Part shown: positions 11,438 to 20,292 of the stretch, piece after piece
Numbering within the stretch: the stretch's first letter is position 1
Layout: the number at the start of each line of letters is the position of its first letter
NCBI GenBank assembly: GCA_965202745.1
Contig: CBDBCB010000014.1
Coordinates: 1 to 64,000 of the forward strand
DNA from: JACKII01 sp965202745
GTDB taxonomy: Bacteria; Pseudomonadota; Alphaproteobacteria; Bin95
Direction: 5' to 3'
Length of the DNA: 64,000 bases
Notes under the pieces: model-generated
What the model was told of the DNA's origin: nothing
What the model saw: only the letters and a program-made list of their open reading frames with translations
Databases searched by the model: none
Made by a program: the position numbers and the translations under genes

Positions 11438-11796
11438 ATTTTCCTACCCACAGCTAATAAAGAAGATACTGTTAAAAAATCATCAGCGGCTCAAATCCTT
11501 TCCACCATACTAGTATGACTTGAATACAAACACAATTCGGCACGGAATTCGCGGTTCTTGGCAGTCGGCACGCTGATCAACGGTCGCCGTTTACTGCCCG
11601 GCCAGACCTGCCACTCACCACACCGCCACAAGAGCACCGCCGGTTCAAATTGAATCGCTGTCGCGATCAATTTGCCGGGTAACACGGTCTAGTTCTTAAA
11701 TTTCGAGCAGATTCACCCGATCCGAACGGATCGGGATCTGCTCTAATCCCCGTTTAAGCAGGCGGCAAGTTTAGTACTGTCCGCTGGCACTAGGTT
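11438..11796. other. Intergenic region with hairpin repeat, no credible gene
   Basis: This 359-bp gap separates the patatin remnant from the FMN monooxygenase. A 64-codon frame at 11491-11685 (-) has no recognisable motif and no ribosome-binding site, so I do not call it. The main feature is the long inverted repeat at 11705-11743, listed separately. Confidence 0.5.
11705..11743. repeat. Near-perfect palindrome (GAGCAGAT / ATCTGCTC outer arms)
   Basis: The inner arms CCCGATCCG and CGGATCGGG pair around AA, and the outer arms GAGCAGAT and ATCTGCTC pair around a three-base bulge (TCA). The stem is about 17 bp. Similar GAGCAGATTCACCCGAT elements are common dispersed repeats in alphaproteobacterial genomes, so I treat it as a REP-like element or a factor-independent hairpin rather than an operator. 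Confidence 0.55.
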
Positions 11797-13134
11797 TCAC
11801 TGAAAAAACCGGTTTTCCGGCCGGGGAACACCCAGGTTTTCGCGCAGGGTCTTGCCCTCGTACTCGGTTCGGAAGATACCGCGGCGTTGCAGTTCGGGCA
11901 CGACCTTGTCGACGAAATCGTCAAGGCCCGCGGGCAAATAAGGGAACATGATGTTGAAGCCGTCGCAGGCGCGCTCCATCAGCCAGGCCTCCATCTGGTC
12001 GGCAATGCTGGCGGCGGTGCCTACCATGGAGAGCCCGCCGTAGCCGCCGACACGGCCTGCAAGTTGCCGGACCGTCAGCCCCTCTTCGCGTCCGATTTTC
12101 AGCACGCGGTCGCGGCCGCTCTGGCTGGCATTGGTGGGCGGCAGTTCGTGTTCCGGCACGGGCTTGTCCAAGTCGAAACCCGAAACGTCGGCGGACAGTG
12201 CAACAGCCAGCGAGCCGAGACCGCTATCCAGATGCACCAGACTGTCGAGCAGCGCGCGCTTGTCCCGCGCCTCCTGCTCGCTGTCGCCGACGACGACCAG
12301 GGCACCCGGCAGGATTTTCATGTGCTCCGGGTTGCGGCCCGCAGCTTCCATGCGGCCCTTCACGTCGGAGAGATAGCTCTGGCCATCAGGGATGGTTCTG
12401 GCGGTGGCGAACACCATCTCGGCTGTCTCCGCCGCCAATTGCCGTCCTGCGTCGGAGGCACCGGCCTGCACGATGAGCGGCCAGCCCTGCACGGGCCGTG
12501 CGATGTTGAGCGGTCCGCACACCTTGAAGAATTCGCCCTCGTGATTGAGGGGATGCAGCTTCGCCGGATCGAAGAATACACCGCTTTCGACGTCGCGGAT
12601 GAAGGCGTCGTCGGCCCAGGAATCCCAGAGCCCCGTGACCACCTCATAGAACTCCCGCGCGCGGCGGTAGCGGTCGGCGTGGGGCATTTGCTCGTCCTGG
12701 CCGAAATTCTGTGCGGCGTCTGGGTTCGACGTGGTGACGATGTTCCAGCCTGCCCGTCCCTTGGAGATGTGATCCAGCGAGGCGAACCGCCGGGCGATCA
12801 TGTAGGGCGGCTCGAACGTGGTCGACGCGGTGGCGATCAGGCCAAGCCGCTTAGTCATCATGGCGAGCGCCGGCAGGAGGGTCAGCGGGTCAAAGCTGGT
12901 ATTGGTCGCGCTGCGCTTCAGCCCCTCCATCGGCATATTGAGCACGGCCAGATGGTCGGCCATGAAGAAGGCATCTAAGCAGCCCTGCTCCAGCTTCTGG
13001 GCGTACTGCACCAGGTGCTCCAGCGAGAAGTTCGCTTCCGGTGTGCCGCCTGGATAGCGCCAGGCGGCAGTATGGATAGAAACCGGGCGCATGAATGCAC
13101 CAAGGCGGAGCTGGCGGGGAGCGGCGGCGGACAT
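11797..13134 (-). CDS. FMN-dependent monooxygenase, NtaA/SnaA/DszA/SoxA family
   Basis: The 445-residue protein starts MSAAAPRQLRLGAFMRP. It shows the luciferase-like TIM-barrel features of the NtaA/SnaA/DszA family: FFMADHLAVLNMP, TASTTFEPPYMIARRFASLDHISKGRAGWNIVTT and ADRYRRAREFYEVVTGLWDSW. These enzymes use FMNH2 from a separate flavin reductase to oxygenate compounds such as nitrilotriacetate, alkanesulfonates or dibenzothiophene sulfone. No reductase gene is adjacent. Length is normal for the family (430-460) and the frame is intact. It is divergent from the broken P450 at 13239, so the two may once have shared a control region. Substrate cannot be inferred. Confidence 0.88.
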   Translation of the reverse strand: MSAAAPRQLRLGAFMRPVSIHTAAWRYPGGTPEANFSLEHLVQYAQKLEQGCLDAFFMADHLAVLNMPMEGLKRSATNTSFDPLTLLPALAMMTKRLGLIATASTTFEPPYMIARRFASLDHISKGRAGWNIVTTSNPDAAQNFGQDEQMPHADRYRRAREFYEVVTGLWDSWADDAFIRDVESGVFFDPAKLHPLNHEGEFFKVCGPLNIARPVQGWPLIVQAGASDAGRQLAAETAEMVFATARTIPDGQSYLSDVKGRMEAAGRNPEHMKILPGALVVVGDSEQEARDKRALLDSLVHLDSGLGSLAVALSADVSGFDLDKPVPEHELPPTNASQSGRDRVLKIGREEGLTVRQLAGRVGGYGGLSMVGTAASIADQMEAWLMERACDGFNIMFPYLPAGLDDFVDKVVPELQRRGIFRTEYEGKTLRENLGVPRPENRFFQ

Positions 13135-13238
13135 GGCAGGACCTAAGCATCGGAAAACCAAAACCACGATACACGGCCCCGGTGGTTGACGGAAAGGCAC
13201 CGCCGCGCTTGCCTGGGCGGCAAACACATTTGCATTTG

Positions 13239-14454
13239 ATGGAAACACCCATGCTCAGCCCCATCGACCTTTCGAATGGCCCGACCTTCGCCCAAGGCTT
13301 TCCGCACGAATTCTTCCGGCATCTGCGCGCCAACCAGCCGGTATTCTGGCACGAACCAACAGAGCATACGCCAGGCGGCGAGGGGTTTTGGGTTTTAAGC
13401 CGCTACGATGACATCGAGCAGGTTTTCCGGAACCCCGACCTGTTTTCGTCGGAAAAAGGCCCGGAGCGGTCCTATGGCGGCACGCAATTGATGGACGACA
13501 AGTATGCCGGCCAGATGATGATCATGACCGACAATCCAAAACACGCACGGCTGCGGGTGCTGGTTACGTCAGGATTTACACCCGGCACGCTCGCCAAGCT
13601 GGAGCAGGATGTTCGCGACCTGACCGCGGAAATCATGGATCAGGTGCCAGTCGGTGAAATCTTTGATTTCGTCGAGACGGTGGCGCGGGAACTACCGCTA
13701 CAGATAATCTGCGCGATGCTGGGCGTACCGCGCGAAGACCGCGGACAGTTAATCGAATGGCTTGACAAGGGGGTGGTAGAGCCAAGCGAAGGCATTATTG
13801 CCGTCGAGTATTTCCGCAAGGTGCGGGACTATGGCCGCCAACTGATTCAGGAGAAGAAGGCCCGACCGACGGGATGATATCCTGACCAACGTCATTCAAG
13901 CACGGATTGATGGTGAAAGCCTGACCGACCGGGAGCTTGAGAGCTTCTTTATCATGCTGTTCTCAGCAGGGTCGGAGACGACCCGCAGCGCCATTGGCGG
14001 CGCAATGCTGGCCTTCACCCAGAACCCGGACCAATTGCAGAAACTGCGCGGTGATCCTGGCCTGATGCGCTGGGCGCTGGAGGAGAACGTGCGCTGGACG
14101 ACCCCATCCATCTACAAACGGCGGACGGTGACGGAAGACACGATTATTGGCGGACAGAAGATTGCAGCCAACCAGAAAGTGACCGTCTGGGAGATGTCCG
14201 CCAACCGGGACGAAACCAAGTTTGACCAGCCGTTCGATTTCAATATCGGCCGCCGTCCGAACCGGCATATCGGCTTTGGTGCCGGCGTCCATTTTTGCCT
14301 GGGCGCGAACCTGGCCCGGCTGGAAATTCGCTCCGTCCTGGAAGAGCTGATGCCCCGCTACAAAGACTTCGAGCTTGCCGGCGAACCGCGCTGGACACCC
14401 AGCAACTGTTTGTTGGGGCTGAAATACCTGCCGTTGCGAGCTGTAGCAGCTTAA
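13239..14454 (+). pseudogene. Cytochrome P450 (bacterial class I type), one frameshift
   Basis: The frame METPMLSPIDLSNGPTF continues through FWVLSRYDDIEQVFRNPD to KKARPTG, where it stops at 13877. The following one-base-shifted frame resumes with DDILTNVIQARIDGE and carries the I-helix MLFSAGSETTR, the ExxR motif EENVR and the heme-binding FGAGVHFCLGANLAR with its Cys ligand. The indel lies between about 13855 and 13875. All P450 signatures are otherwise perfect over about 400 codons, so the break is recent or a sequence error. Homologues are soluble and need ferredoxin partners; none is nearby. Substrate is unknown. Confidence 0.85.
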
Positions 14455-14641
14455 GCAGATCTGCAATATCAATGGGTAATTGGGCGCTATACGGGAATAA
14501 TCGCCGGCTTTAATGGGCCTCACCAGCTAAAATTTCCGTGTGCAGACGATGTTGTGGGCGATTTTGTCCGTTCGGGCCTGGACCTGAAGCCCCAAGCCGG
14601 TTCAATATGATCGGTAACGAAGATAGAACGGGATGTGCTTG

Positions 14642-15622
14642 ATGTCTGAACCAATGCTATCGGTGGAAGACCTTACGGTCGAATTCCACCTGAAACGCGG
14701 CGTGCTAAGGGCGGTTAATGAGGTATCCTTCAACGTTGCTCGAGGTGAGACATTTGGGCTTGTAGGTGAATCAGGCTCCGGCAAATCCGTAACGGCGCGA
14801 GCCATCATGCGGCTGCTAGCCAGCCCACCGGCTGAAGTTACAGCCAAAAAAGTGGTCATCGACGGCCAGAATATTTATGACCTGAACGACGATGAAATCC
14901 GTGGTATCCGCGGCAAGAAAATAGCGATGGTCTTTCAGGAGCCCATGAGCGCCCTGAACCCAGTATATACAGTGGGCGCGCAAATCGGCGACGTACTGCG
15001 CACCAACCTGGATGTGAACAAGGCTGAGGCGCGGGAACGCACCATCGAGCTGCTGGAATTGGTGGGCATCCCATCGGCACGCGGCCGTGTCGATAATTAC
15101 GTGCATGAGTTCTCTGGCGGTATGCGCCAGCGCGTGATGCTGGCGATGGCACTGTCTTGCGATCCGACATTCCTGATTGCTGACGAACCGACAACAGCGC
15201 TAGATGTGACCATTCAAGCGACCATTCTGGAACTGATCAGTTCCATGATTGATAAGTTCGACATGTCGCTGCTGTTTATCACCCACAACCTAGGCGTGGT
15301 GGCGCATTCCTGTGACCGTATTGGGGTCATGTATGCCTCTCACTTGGTTGAGATGGGTGAAAAACGAGAAATCTTCCGCAATCCGATGCATCCCTACACG
15401 ACCGGTTTGCTGAACTCGATCCCGCGGATAGACACTAAAACCGAGTTTCTGACGCCGATTAACGGCTCTGTCTGCAACATGATGGACCCGCCAACGGGCT
15501 GTAAATTCAACCCGCGGTGTCAGCACGCCATGGATATATGCCGGCAGAAAATACCGGAATTCCGTGAAGTGGTGCCGGGCCATTGGGCGGCGTGCCATCT
15601 GAACGACATGGCTACGGTTTAA
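14642..15622 (+). CDS. Peptide/nickel-type ABC transporter ATP-binding protein (DppD/OppD)
   Basis: The 326-residue protein MSEPMLSVEDLTVEF has Walker A GESGSGKSVT, Q-loop MVFQEPMSALNP, the signature FSGGMRQRVMLAMAL, Walker B FLIADEPTTALD and H-loop FITHNLGVV. The C-terminal extension has CKFNPRCQHAMDICRQKIPEF with the spaced cysteines of Opp/Dpp ATPases, which bind an Fe-S cluster in some members. It lies 33 bp upstream of its DppF partner and the two form an operon. An alternative ATG at 14633 would add three residues. It probably powers the permease encoded convergently at 18248-20183. Confidence 0.93.
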   Translation: MSEPMLSVEDLTVEFHLKRGVLRAVNEVSFNVARGETFGLVGESGSGKSVTARAIMRLLASPPAEVTAKKVVIDGQNIYDLNDDEIRGIRGKKIAMVFQEPMSALNPVYTVGAQIGDVLRTNLDVNKAEARERTIELLELVGIPSARGRVDNYVHEFSGGMRQRVMLAMALSCDPTFLIADEPTTALDVTIQATILELISSMIDKFDMSLLFITHNLGVVAHSCDRIGVMYASHLVEMGEKREIFRNPMHPYTTGLLNSIPRIDTKTEFLTPINGSVCNMMDPPTGCKFNPRCQHAMDICRQKIPEFREVVPGHWAACHLNDMATV

Positions 15623-15655
15623 CATTGACCTCTTAACAGAAAGGAACCCTCCCCC

Positions 15656-16633
15656 GTGAGCGCTCCCCTGCTTGAGGTCGAGAACCTCACCAAATACTTC
15701 ACTCTGAACGGCGACATGGTGAGCCGGATTGCCAGCAAAACACAGACGCTAAAGGCCGTCGACAACATCAGCTTTCATGTGAAGGCAGGCGAAACCCTGG
15801 GCCTGGTCGGCGAGAGCGGATGCGGCAAGTCCACGACCGGCCGGCTGATCACCCGCCTGGTTGAGCCGACCAGCGGCTCGATCCGTTTCAAGGGCGAGGA
15901 CCTGCTGGGTTTCGACGGCAAACAGATGCGCGCCAACCGCAAGGATGTGCAGCTGGTCTTCCAGGACCCCTATTCCTCGCTTAACCCGCGCAAGACGGTT
16001 ATGCAGATCCTGTCCCGCCCGCTGGAAGTCCATAACCTGGCTGGTAGGTGGCGTGAAAAGCGCGAGCGGGTGCTGGAACTATTGAACCTGGTCGGCCTGG
16101 GTCACGAGCATATCGACCGCTACCCGCACGAATTCTCCGGCGGCCAGCGCCAGCGTATCGCCATCGCGCGGGCGCTGTCTGTTAATCCGGAATTGGTAAT
16201 CAGCGACGAGCCGGTTTCGGCCCTGGATGTGTCAGTGCAGGCGCAGATCCTGAACCTGTTCCGGGAGTTGCAGCAAAAGTTTCAATTGACCTACCTGTTC
16301 ATTGCCCATGATCTGAGCGTCGTCCGCCATATCTCGGACCGGGTTGCCGTGATGTATGTGGGCAAGATTGTGGAAACAGGGCCGGTCGACGAAATTTTCG
16401 AGCGCCCGCAGCACCCCTACACCCAGGCGCTGATGGCAGCGGTGCCGGAAGCCGATCCGGACAAGCCGCCGCCGCGGTTGTTGCTGACGGGCGAAATCGC
16501 AACGCCGATCAATCCGCCTGCCGGTTGCCGCCTCTGCAAGCGTTGCCCGATCGCAACACCAAACTGCGAGTTTGAGCCGCCGCCGCTGAAGGAAATGTTC
16601 CCGGACCACTTTGTAGCGTGCCACAACATCTAG
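15656..16633 (+). CDS. Peptide/nickel-type ABC transporter ATP-binding protein (DppF/OppF)
   Basis: Translation starts at GTG (15656) after AAAGGAA. The 325-residue protein has Walker A GESGCGKSTTG, Q-loop LVFQDPYSSLNPR, signature FSGGQRQRIAIARAL, Walker B LVISDEPVSALD and H-loop FIAHDLSVV, with the C-terminal Cys-rich oligopeptide-transporter extension (CRLCKRCP). It is the second ATPase of a heterodimeric Opp/Dpp pair. It ends with TAG and is followed within 30 bp by a strong intrinsic terminator. Unusually, the permease genes are not downstream but face it from the other strand. Confidence 0.93.
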   Translation: MSAPLLEVENLTKYFTLNGDMVSRIASKTQTLKAVDNISFHVKAGETLGLVGESGCGKSTTGRLITRLVEPTSGSIRFKGEDLLGFDGKQMRANRKDVQLVFQDPYSSLNPRKTVMQILSRPLEVHNLAGRWREKRERVLELLNLVGLGHEHIDRYPHEFSGGQRQRIAIARALSVNPELVISDEPVSALDVSVQAQILNLFRELQQKFQLTYLFIAHDLSVVRHISDRVAVMYVGKIVETGPVDEIFERPQHPYTQALMAAVPEADPDKPPPRLLLTGEIATPINPPAGCRLCKRCPIATPNCEFEPPPLKEMFPDHFVACHNI

Positions 16634-16659
16634 GCATTTATCTGAGATTGAACGATTGG

Positions 16660-16693
16660 AGGCCCCGGGTAAGTTCGGGGCCTTTATTTTTTT
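16660..16693 (+). terminator. Rho-independent terminator after the ATPase pair
   Basis: The arms AGGCCCCG and CGGGGCCT flank GGTAAGTT and are followed by TTATTTTTTT. Position and polarity fit termination of the dppDF-like operon. Confidence 0.9.
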
Positions 16694-16704
16694 GCGGAAC
16701 TGTG

Positions 16705-16765
16705 GGAGATCTCGGTTCTCCGCTCCGCTCTAGCGGCGGGGCATCCGACCGGGAAGGCATGCTCT
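16705..16765. repeat. Dispersed intergenic repeat, copy 2
   Basis: The block GAGATCTCGGTTCTCCGC...GCGGCGGGGCATCCGACCGGGAAGG aligns with the copy at 7726-7845 at most positions, with compensating changes in the palindromic centre. It follows the dppF terminator and precedes a second GC-rich hairpin. Confidence 0.5.
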
Positions 16766-16818
16766 TAAAAAAACTCGGCAAAATACGTTGTCACGACGGG
16801 ACCGCTTCACCTGATCCG

Positions 16819-16843
16819 GCGGGAGCGCCGCGCGCGCTCCCGC
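16819..16843. other. Perfect 10-bp GC hairpin
   Basis: The arms GCGGGAGCGC and GCGCTCCCGC enclose CGCGC, followed 4 bp later by AAACAAAAA, where the IS256 copy is inserted. It may be part of a terminator or a REP-like unit. Confidence 0.45.
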
Positions 16844-16855
16844 AGCAAACAAAAA

Positions 16856-18187
16856 GGGAGTACCCGACGCTCTGTGTATGAGATTTAGCCCATGCGCGTT
16901 TTACGGGTCATTGATTGACCCGTTCTGGGTATAGAATAGCGAACTGGTTTCGGGCAGCAACCCATTGTCTGACGGCCCTGCCTGTCTTCTCAAAGCTGCC
17001 GATTGCCAGATAGATCAGCTTTGTCGCGGCGGCGTCGGTTGGAAAGCTGCCCCGTGTTTTGGTGGTCTTTCGGATCACCCTGTTGAGGCTTTCGATAGCG
17101 TTGGTCGTGTCGATGATTTTGCGCCCGGCTGGTGGGAAGGCGAAGAACGGGATGACCTCCTGCCACGCCCGCCGCCAACTCGGGGCGATTGAGGGGTATT
17201 TTTGGCCCCATTCGTCTTCGACCGCCGCGCGCGCTTTCTCGGCCTCTTTGTCATCTGTGGCTTGATCAATCGGCTTGAGAGCCGATGCGACGATCTTGCG
17301 GTCTTTCCAGCCGCAGAAGTTCAGGGAATGGGGCACGAGAGGCACGATACAGGGTTGCACGGTGGTGTCGGGAAAGGCCGCATTGATGGCATCTGGGAAG
17401 CCCTTGAGGCCATGGACGACGGCGATGAGGATGTCTTCGACGCCGCGATTGCACAGGTTGTTCATCACCGAGAGCCAGAATTGGGTCCCTTCATTGTTGG
17501 CGATCCAAAGCCCCAGAACCTCGCGTTCGCCCTCGGGGGTGACGCCCAATGCCCCGTAAACAGCCTTGTTTTTGACCTGGCGGCTTTCTGGATCGCGGAT
17601 TGTGACCCCAAGCGCGTCGAGGAAAACGAGGGGATACATCGGCTCCAGGGCGCGGTTTTGCCAAGCGGAGACCTCCTCCAGAACGGCGTCGGTGACACGG
17701 CTGACCAAGTCTGCCGACCCCTTCAGCCCATAGACCTCTTCCAGAGGGGCGCGAATGGCGCGGGTCGACAGACCCGCCGCGTAAAGCCCAATGATCTTGT
17801 CGTCCATCCCGTCAATCCGGGTCTGGCCCTTCTTGATCCGCTCAGGCTCGAAACGGCCTTCCCGGTCGCGAGGGACATCAATTGACAGCGCCCCAGCCTT
17901 GCCTTTCAACGTCTTGCGCGACGGGCCATTGCGCCGGTCGCTTTGGTTGGCAGGCTCTTCGCCGGGTTTATAGCCAAGATGTTCGGTTAGCTCAGCCCCC
18001 AGCATCGGCTCCATCAACGGGACCTTCCGTTCCTTCATCAGACCCTGATCGCCCAGCAAATCCTCCGGTCGTTCAACGCCGCTCAGCAGCTCGTCCAGTA
18101 GTTCCTGGGAAATCGTCATGGTCGGCATGCTCCTTCGTGAATGAAGCAGGGACTGAATTACTCACACACAGAAAATCGGATACTCCC
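16856..18187 (-). mobile_element. IS256-family insertion sequence with perfect 8-bp target duplication
   Basis: Terminal inverted repeats are GGGAGTACCCGACGCTCTGT... on the left and, as reverse complement, GGGAGTATCCGATTTTCTGT... on the right (about 27 bp with five mismatches). They are flanked by identical AACAAAAA at 16848-16855 and 18188-18195. The 1332-bp element carries one transposase gene on the minus strand. It landed at the A-rich edge of the terminator between the two convergent halves of the peptide transporter. The perfect duplication indicates a simple, fairly recent transposition. Confidence 0.93.
16908..18119 (-). CDS. IS256-family (Mutator-like) transposase with Asp-to-His change at a catalytic site
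   Basis: The ATG at 18119 sits 10 nt after AAGGAG; the ATG 9 bp upstream is too close to it. The 403-residue protein matches the family throughout: YAAGLSTRAI, LVFLDALGVTIRD (first catalytic Asp, about D168) and TTNAIESLNRVIRKTTKTRG (catalytic Glu, about E343). The second catalytic site normally reads VDGLKGF; here it reads VVHGLKGF (CAT for an Asp codon at about residue 236). Nearby CIVPLVPHSLNF also departs from the usual CIVHLIRHSL. The frame is full length, but these changes suggest an inactive enzyme. The element could still be moved by a related transposase. Confidence 0.9.
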   Translation of the reverse strand: MTISQELLDELLSGVERPEDLLGDQGLMKERKVPLMEPMLGAELTEHLGYKPGEEPANQSDRRNGPSRKTLKGKAGALSIDVPRDREGRFEPERIKKGQTRIDGMDDKIIGLYAAGLSTRAIRAPLEEVYGLKGSADLVSRVTDAVLEEVSAWQNRALEPMYPLVFLDALGVTIRDPESRQVKNKAVYGALGVTPEGEREVLGLWIANNEGTQFWLSVMNNLCNRGVEDILIAVVHGLKGFPDAINAAFPDTTVQPCIVPLVPHSLNFCGWKDRKIVASALKPIDQATDDKEAEKARAAVEDEWGQKYPSIAPSWRRAWQEVIPFFAFPPAGRKIIDTTNAIESLNRVIRKTTKTRGSFPTDAAATKLIYLAIGSFEKTGRAVRQWVAARNQFAILYPERVNQ

Positions 18188-18193
18188 AACAAA

Positions 18194-18224
18194 AAGGGCG
18201 GAACCGTGTGGCTCCGCCCTTTTC
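18194..18224. terminator. Bidirectional intrinsic terminator for the permease operon
   Basis: The arms AAGGGCGGA and TCCGCCCTT flank a short loop, with an A-run on the left and TTTT on the right. It lies just downstream of the permease gene that ends at 18248 on the minus strand. Confidence 0.85.
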
Positions 18225-18247
18225 TGTTAGCGTTGGACCAAAGTCCG

Positions 18248-19207
18248 CTAGCGTTCCGTCAACCTAGGATCGAGGATATCTCGAAGTCCGTCACCAAACA
18301 GGTTGAAGGCCAGCACGCTGAAGCAGATCGCAAAGCCCGGGAAGATCGCAATCATTGGATGACTTTCCATATGATCCTGCGCAGCACGCAGGTCCGAACC
18401 CCAGTCAGGTTCCGGCGGCGGAGTGCCAAGGCCCAGATAGCTCAGAGCCGCGATAATCAGGATCATGAAGCCCAAGCGCACCGTTGCATTGATGATCAGC
18501 GGCGATACGCAGTTTGGCAGAATCTGACCAAGTGCAATCCAAAAGCTGCGCTCGCCCATTACACGGGCAGCCTCAACATACTCCTTCTTGGCTTCCACAA
18601 GGGCAGCGCCCCGCGAAAGACGCGCAACCTCTGGCCAAAAGGCTATACCCAGCGCGAACACCAAAATTGCGTCGTTCCAAAAGCCTTGAAGCTTCCATTC
18701 TCGCGCCACGGTTATGATCAGCAGGTAGAGTAATAGCCCTGGGAAGGCTAAAAATCCGTCCGTGATACGCATGACAATGCTGTCGACCCTCCCGCCAAAG
18801 AAGCCCGACATAATGCCGATGGGTATTCCGATCGACATGCCCAGAATAACAGCCGCCACGCTCATCAAGATCGTGCGCTGACCACCGATAATCACTCGGC
18901 TGTAGATATCGCGCCCGAATTTGTCCGTGCCCATCAGGTGTTCGGCACTGATTTCCGCCGTCCGCTCACGGTAGTTAGATTTGATCGGGTTGTGGGTCGC
19001 CAACGTCTGCGCGAACAAAACCACGACCAGCAGACAGGCGATCATCGCCGCCCCGATAGTCCCGGTCCGGCTCTTAAGCAACTCGTGCCAGGCGTTTCCG
19101 AACGCTGCCTTTATCCGGCGCAGACGGACGCGGATCGGGGTTTCGTCGTCACCGACCGTGTCCAAGCGTTGGCGGGCCCGCAGTTGATTTTCTGTTACTT
19201 CGATCAT
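18248..19207 (-). CDS. Peptide ABC transporter permease, DppC/OppC type
   Basis: The 319-residue protein MIEVTENQLRARQRL has a cytoplasmic N-terminus with an OppC-type first helix (TIGAAMIACLLVVVLFAQ), the linker HLMGTDKFGRDIYSRVIIGGQRT typical of OppC/DppC, further transmembrane helices and an EAA-like loop, EYVEAARVMGERSFWIALGQILPNC. It ends FNLFGDGLRDILDPRL, the classic family C-terminus. It follows the DppB gene by 19 bp in one operon and would form the membrane channel with DppB. Confidence 0.93.
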   Translation of the reverse strand: MIEVTENQLRARQRLDTVGDDETPIRVRLRRIKAAFGNAWHELLKSRTGTIGAAMIACLLVVVLFAQTLATHNPIKSNYRERTAEISAEHLMGTDKFGRDIYSRVIIGGQRTILMSVAAVILGMSIGIPIGIMSGFFGGRVDSIVMRITDGFLAFPGLLLYLLIITVAREWKLQGFWNDAILVFALGIAFWPEVARLSRGAALVEAKKEYVEAARVMGERSFWIALGQILPNCVSPLIINATVRLGFMILIIAALSYLGLGTPPPEPDWGSDLRAAQDHMESHPMIAIFPGFAICFSVLAFNLFGDGLRDILDPRLTER

Positions 19208-19226
19208 GCCGCTACTGCCCACTCCA

Positions 19227-20183
19227 CTAGCTGCTGCCGATGCCGACACGCGGGTTCAGAACACGGTACAGGAGATCAACCAATAGGTTGATAAGCACCA
19301 CTATGAAGCCAAGGAAAAGAATACCTGCCTGGATGATTGGATAATCACGCAGCTGGATTGCCTGATAGATCGTCAGGCCAATACCTGGCCAGGCGAAAAT
19401 GGTCTCCAGCACCACGGTTCCACCCAACAGATTAGCGAATTGCAGGCCAGCAATGGTCACTGTCGGGATCAACGCATTCCGCAGCGTGTACTTGTAGATC
19501 ACCTTGCTCTCTGGCAGGCCCAAGGAGCGGTGGGTGATCACATAATCCTTGCTGACTTCGTCCAACATGCTGGATCGGGTCAGTCGGGTGGTATAGGCCG
19601 CCTGCCGGAAGCCAATGGCGACAGCGGGCAGGATCAAGTACCAGATAGAGAGGCCGAAATCCTCTCCCGGTCCGACATAACCCGATGACGGCAACAGGCC
19701 GAAATAGAGCGAGAACAACAGGATCGAGAGAATTGCGAACCAGAATTCCGGGATTGAAATACCAATCAGCGAGGTAACCTGCGCGCTGTAGTCGGTGATG
19801 CTGTTGCGGCGCACCGCAGCAAACGTACCGAACGGAATGGCAATGATCAGCGAGAGGCCGATACCGACAGCCGCCAGATAGATGGTTGCCGGAATACGCT
19901 CGATCAGTTCCAGTGCAACTGGACGGCGCGTTACCAGCGAATTGCCAAATTGGCCTTGAAAAATATCGCCAAGCCACCACGCATAGCGAACGTACCAGGG
20001 CTGGTCCAAGCCGAGTTCTTTTTCCAACGCAGCCCGCGTTTCAGCGTCGATACCGCCATCAAGATCGCCCATGGTGTCAATGATATCGCCCGGCAGGGCC
20101 TCCACCATCATGAACACGATGAACGATAGGATGAAAACAATCGGTATAAGCTGGAGGATCCGATTGATCGCGTAAATCATCAT
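19227..20183 (-). CDS. Peptide ABC transporter permease, DppB/OppB type
   Basis: The 318-residue inner-membrane protein MMIYAINRILQLIPIVFILS has LPGDIIDTM, LGLDQPWYVRYAWWL, ISIPEFWFAILSILLF and the cytoplasmic EAA loop (DYVITHRSLGLPESKVIYKYTLRNALIP), all standard for OppB/DppB. It ends in ETIFAWPGIG...LNPRVGIGSS. It is the second gene of the binding protein-DppB-DppC operon. A strong hairpin separates it from the binding-protein gene, a common device for making the binding protein in excess. Confidence 0.93.
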   Translation of the reverse strand: MMIYAINRILQLIPIVFILSFIVFMMVEALPGDIIDTMGDLDGGIDAETRAALEKELGLDQPWYVRYAWWLGDIFQGQFGNSLVTRRPVALELIERIPATIYLAAVGIGLSLIIAIPFGTFAAVRRNSITDYSAQVTSLIGISIPEFWFAILSILLFSLYFGLLPSSGYVGPGEDFGLSIWYLILPAVAIGFRQAAYTTRLTRSSMLDEVSKDYVITHRSLGLPESKVIYKYTLRNALIPTVTIAGLQFANLLGGTVVLETIFAWPGIGLTIYQAIQLRDYPIIQAGILFLGFIVVLINLLVDLLYRVLNPRVGIGSS

Positions 20184-20244
20184 GCGCTATCCGCCGGTCT
20201 ATTTCTTTGGAACCGTTTGGTCATCAACCACCTCAAAAAGAGGA

Positions 20245-20277
20245 TTGCCTCTCCCTTTACATGAACGGGAGAGGCAA
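20245..20277 (-). other. Intercistronic hairpin between binding-protein and permease genes
   Basis: The arms TTGCCTCTCCC and GGGAGAGGCAA (11 bp, perfect) enclose an 11-nt loop with no T-run. As known in periplasmic permease operons, it probably stabilises the upstream binding-protein mRNA and lowers downstream expression; here that is an inference from position. Confidence 0.65.
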
Positions 20278-20292
20278 CACTTGTCAGTCCAC

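Noticed and set aside
11491..11685. Possible 64-codon gene on the minus strand
   Set aside because: No ribosome-binding site, no recognisable motif and a Trp/Arg/Cys-rich composition typical of a non-coding frame.
11887..12978. Long open frame on the plus strand opposite the FMN monooxygenase
   Set aside because: It is antisense to a well-supported conserved gene, has no domain and exists because of high GC at third positions. The same applies to other long antisense frames (6703-7743, 20182-21060, 52270-53154, 55107-56138).
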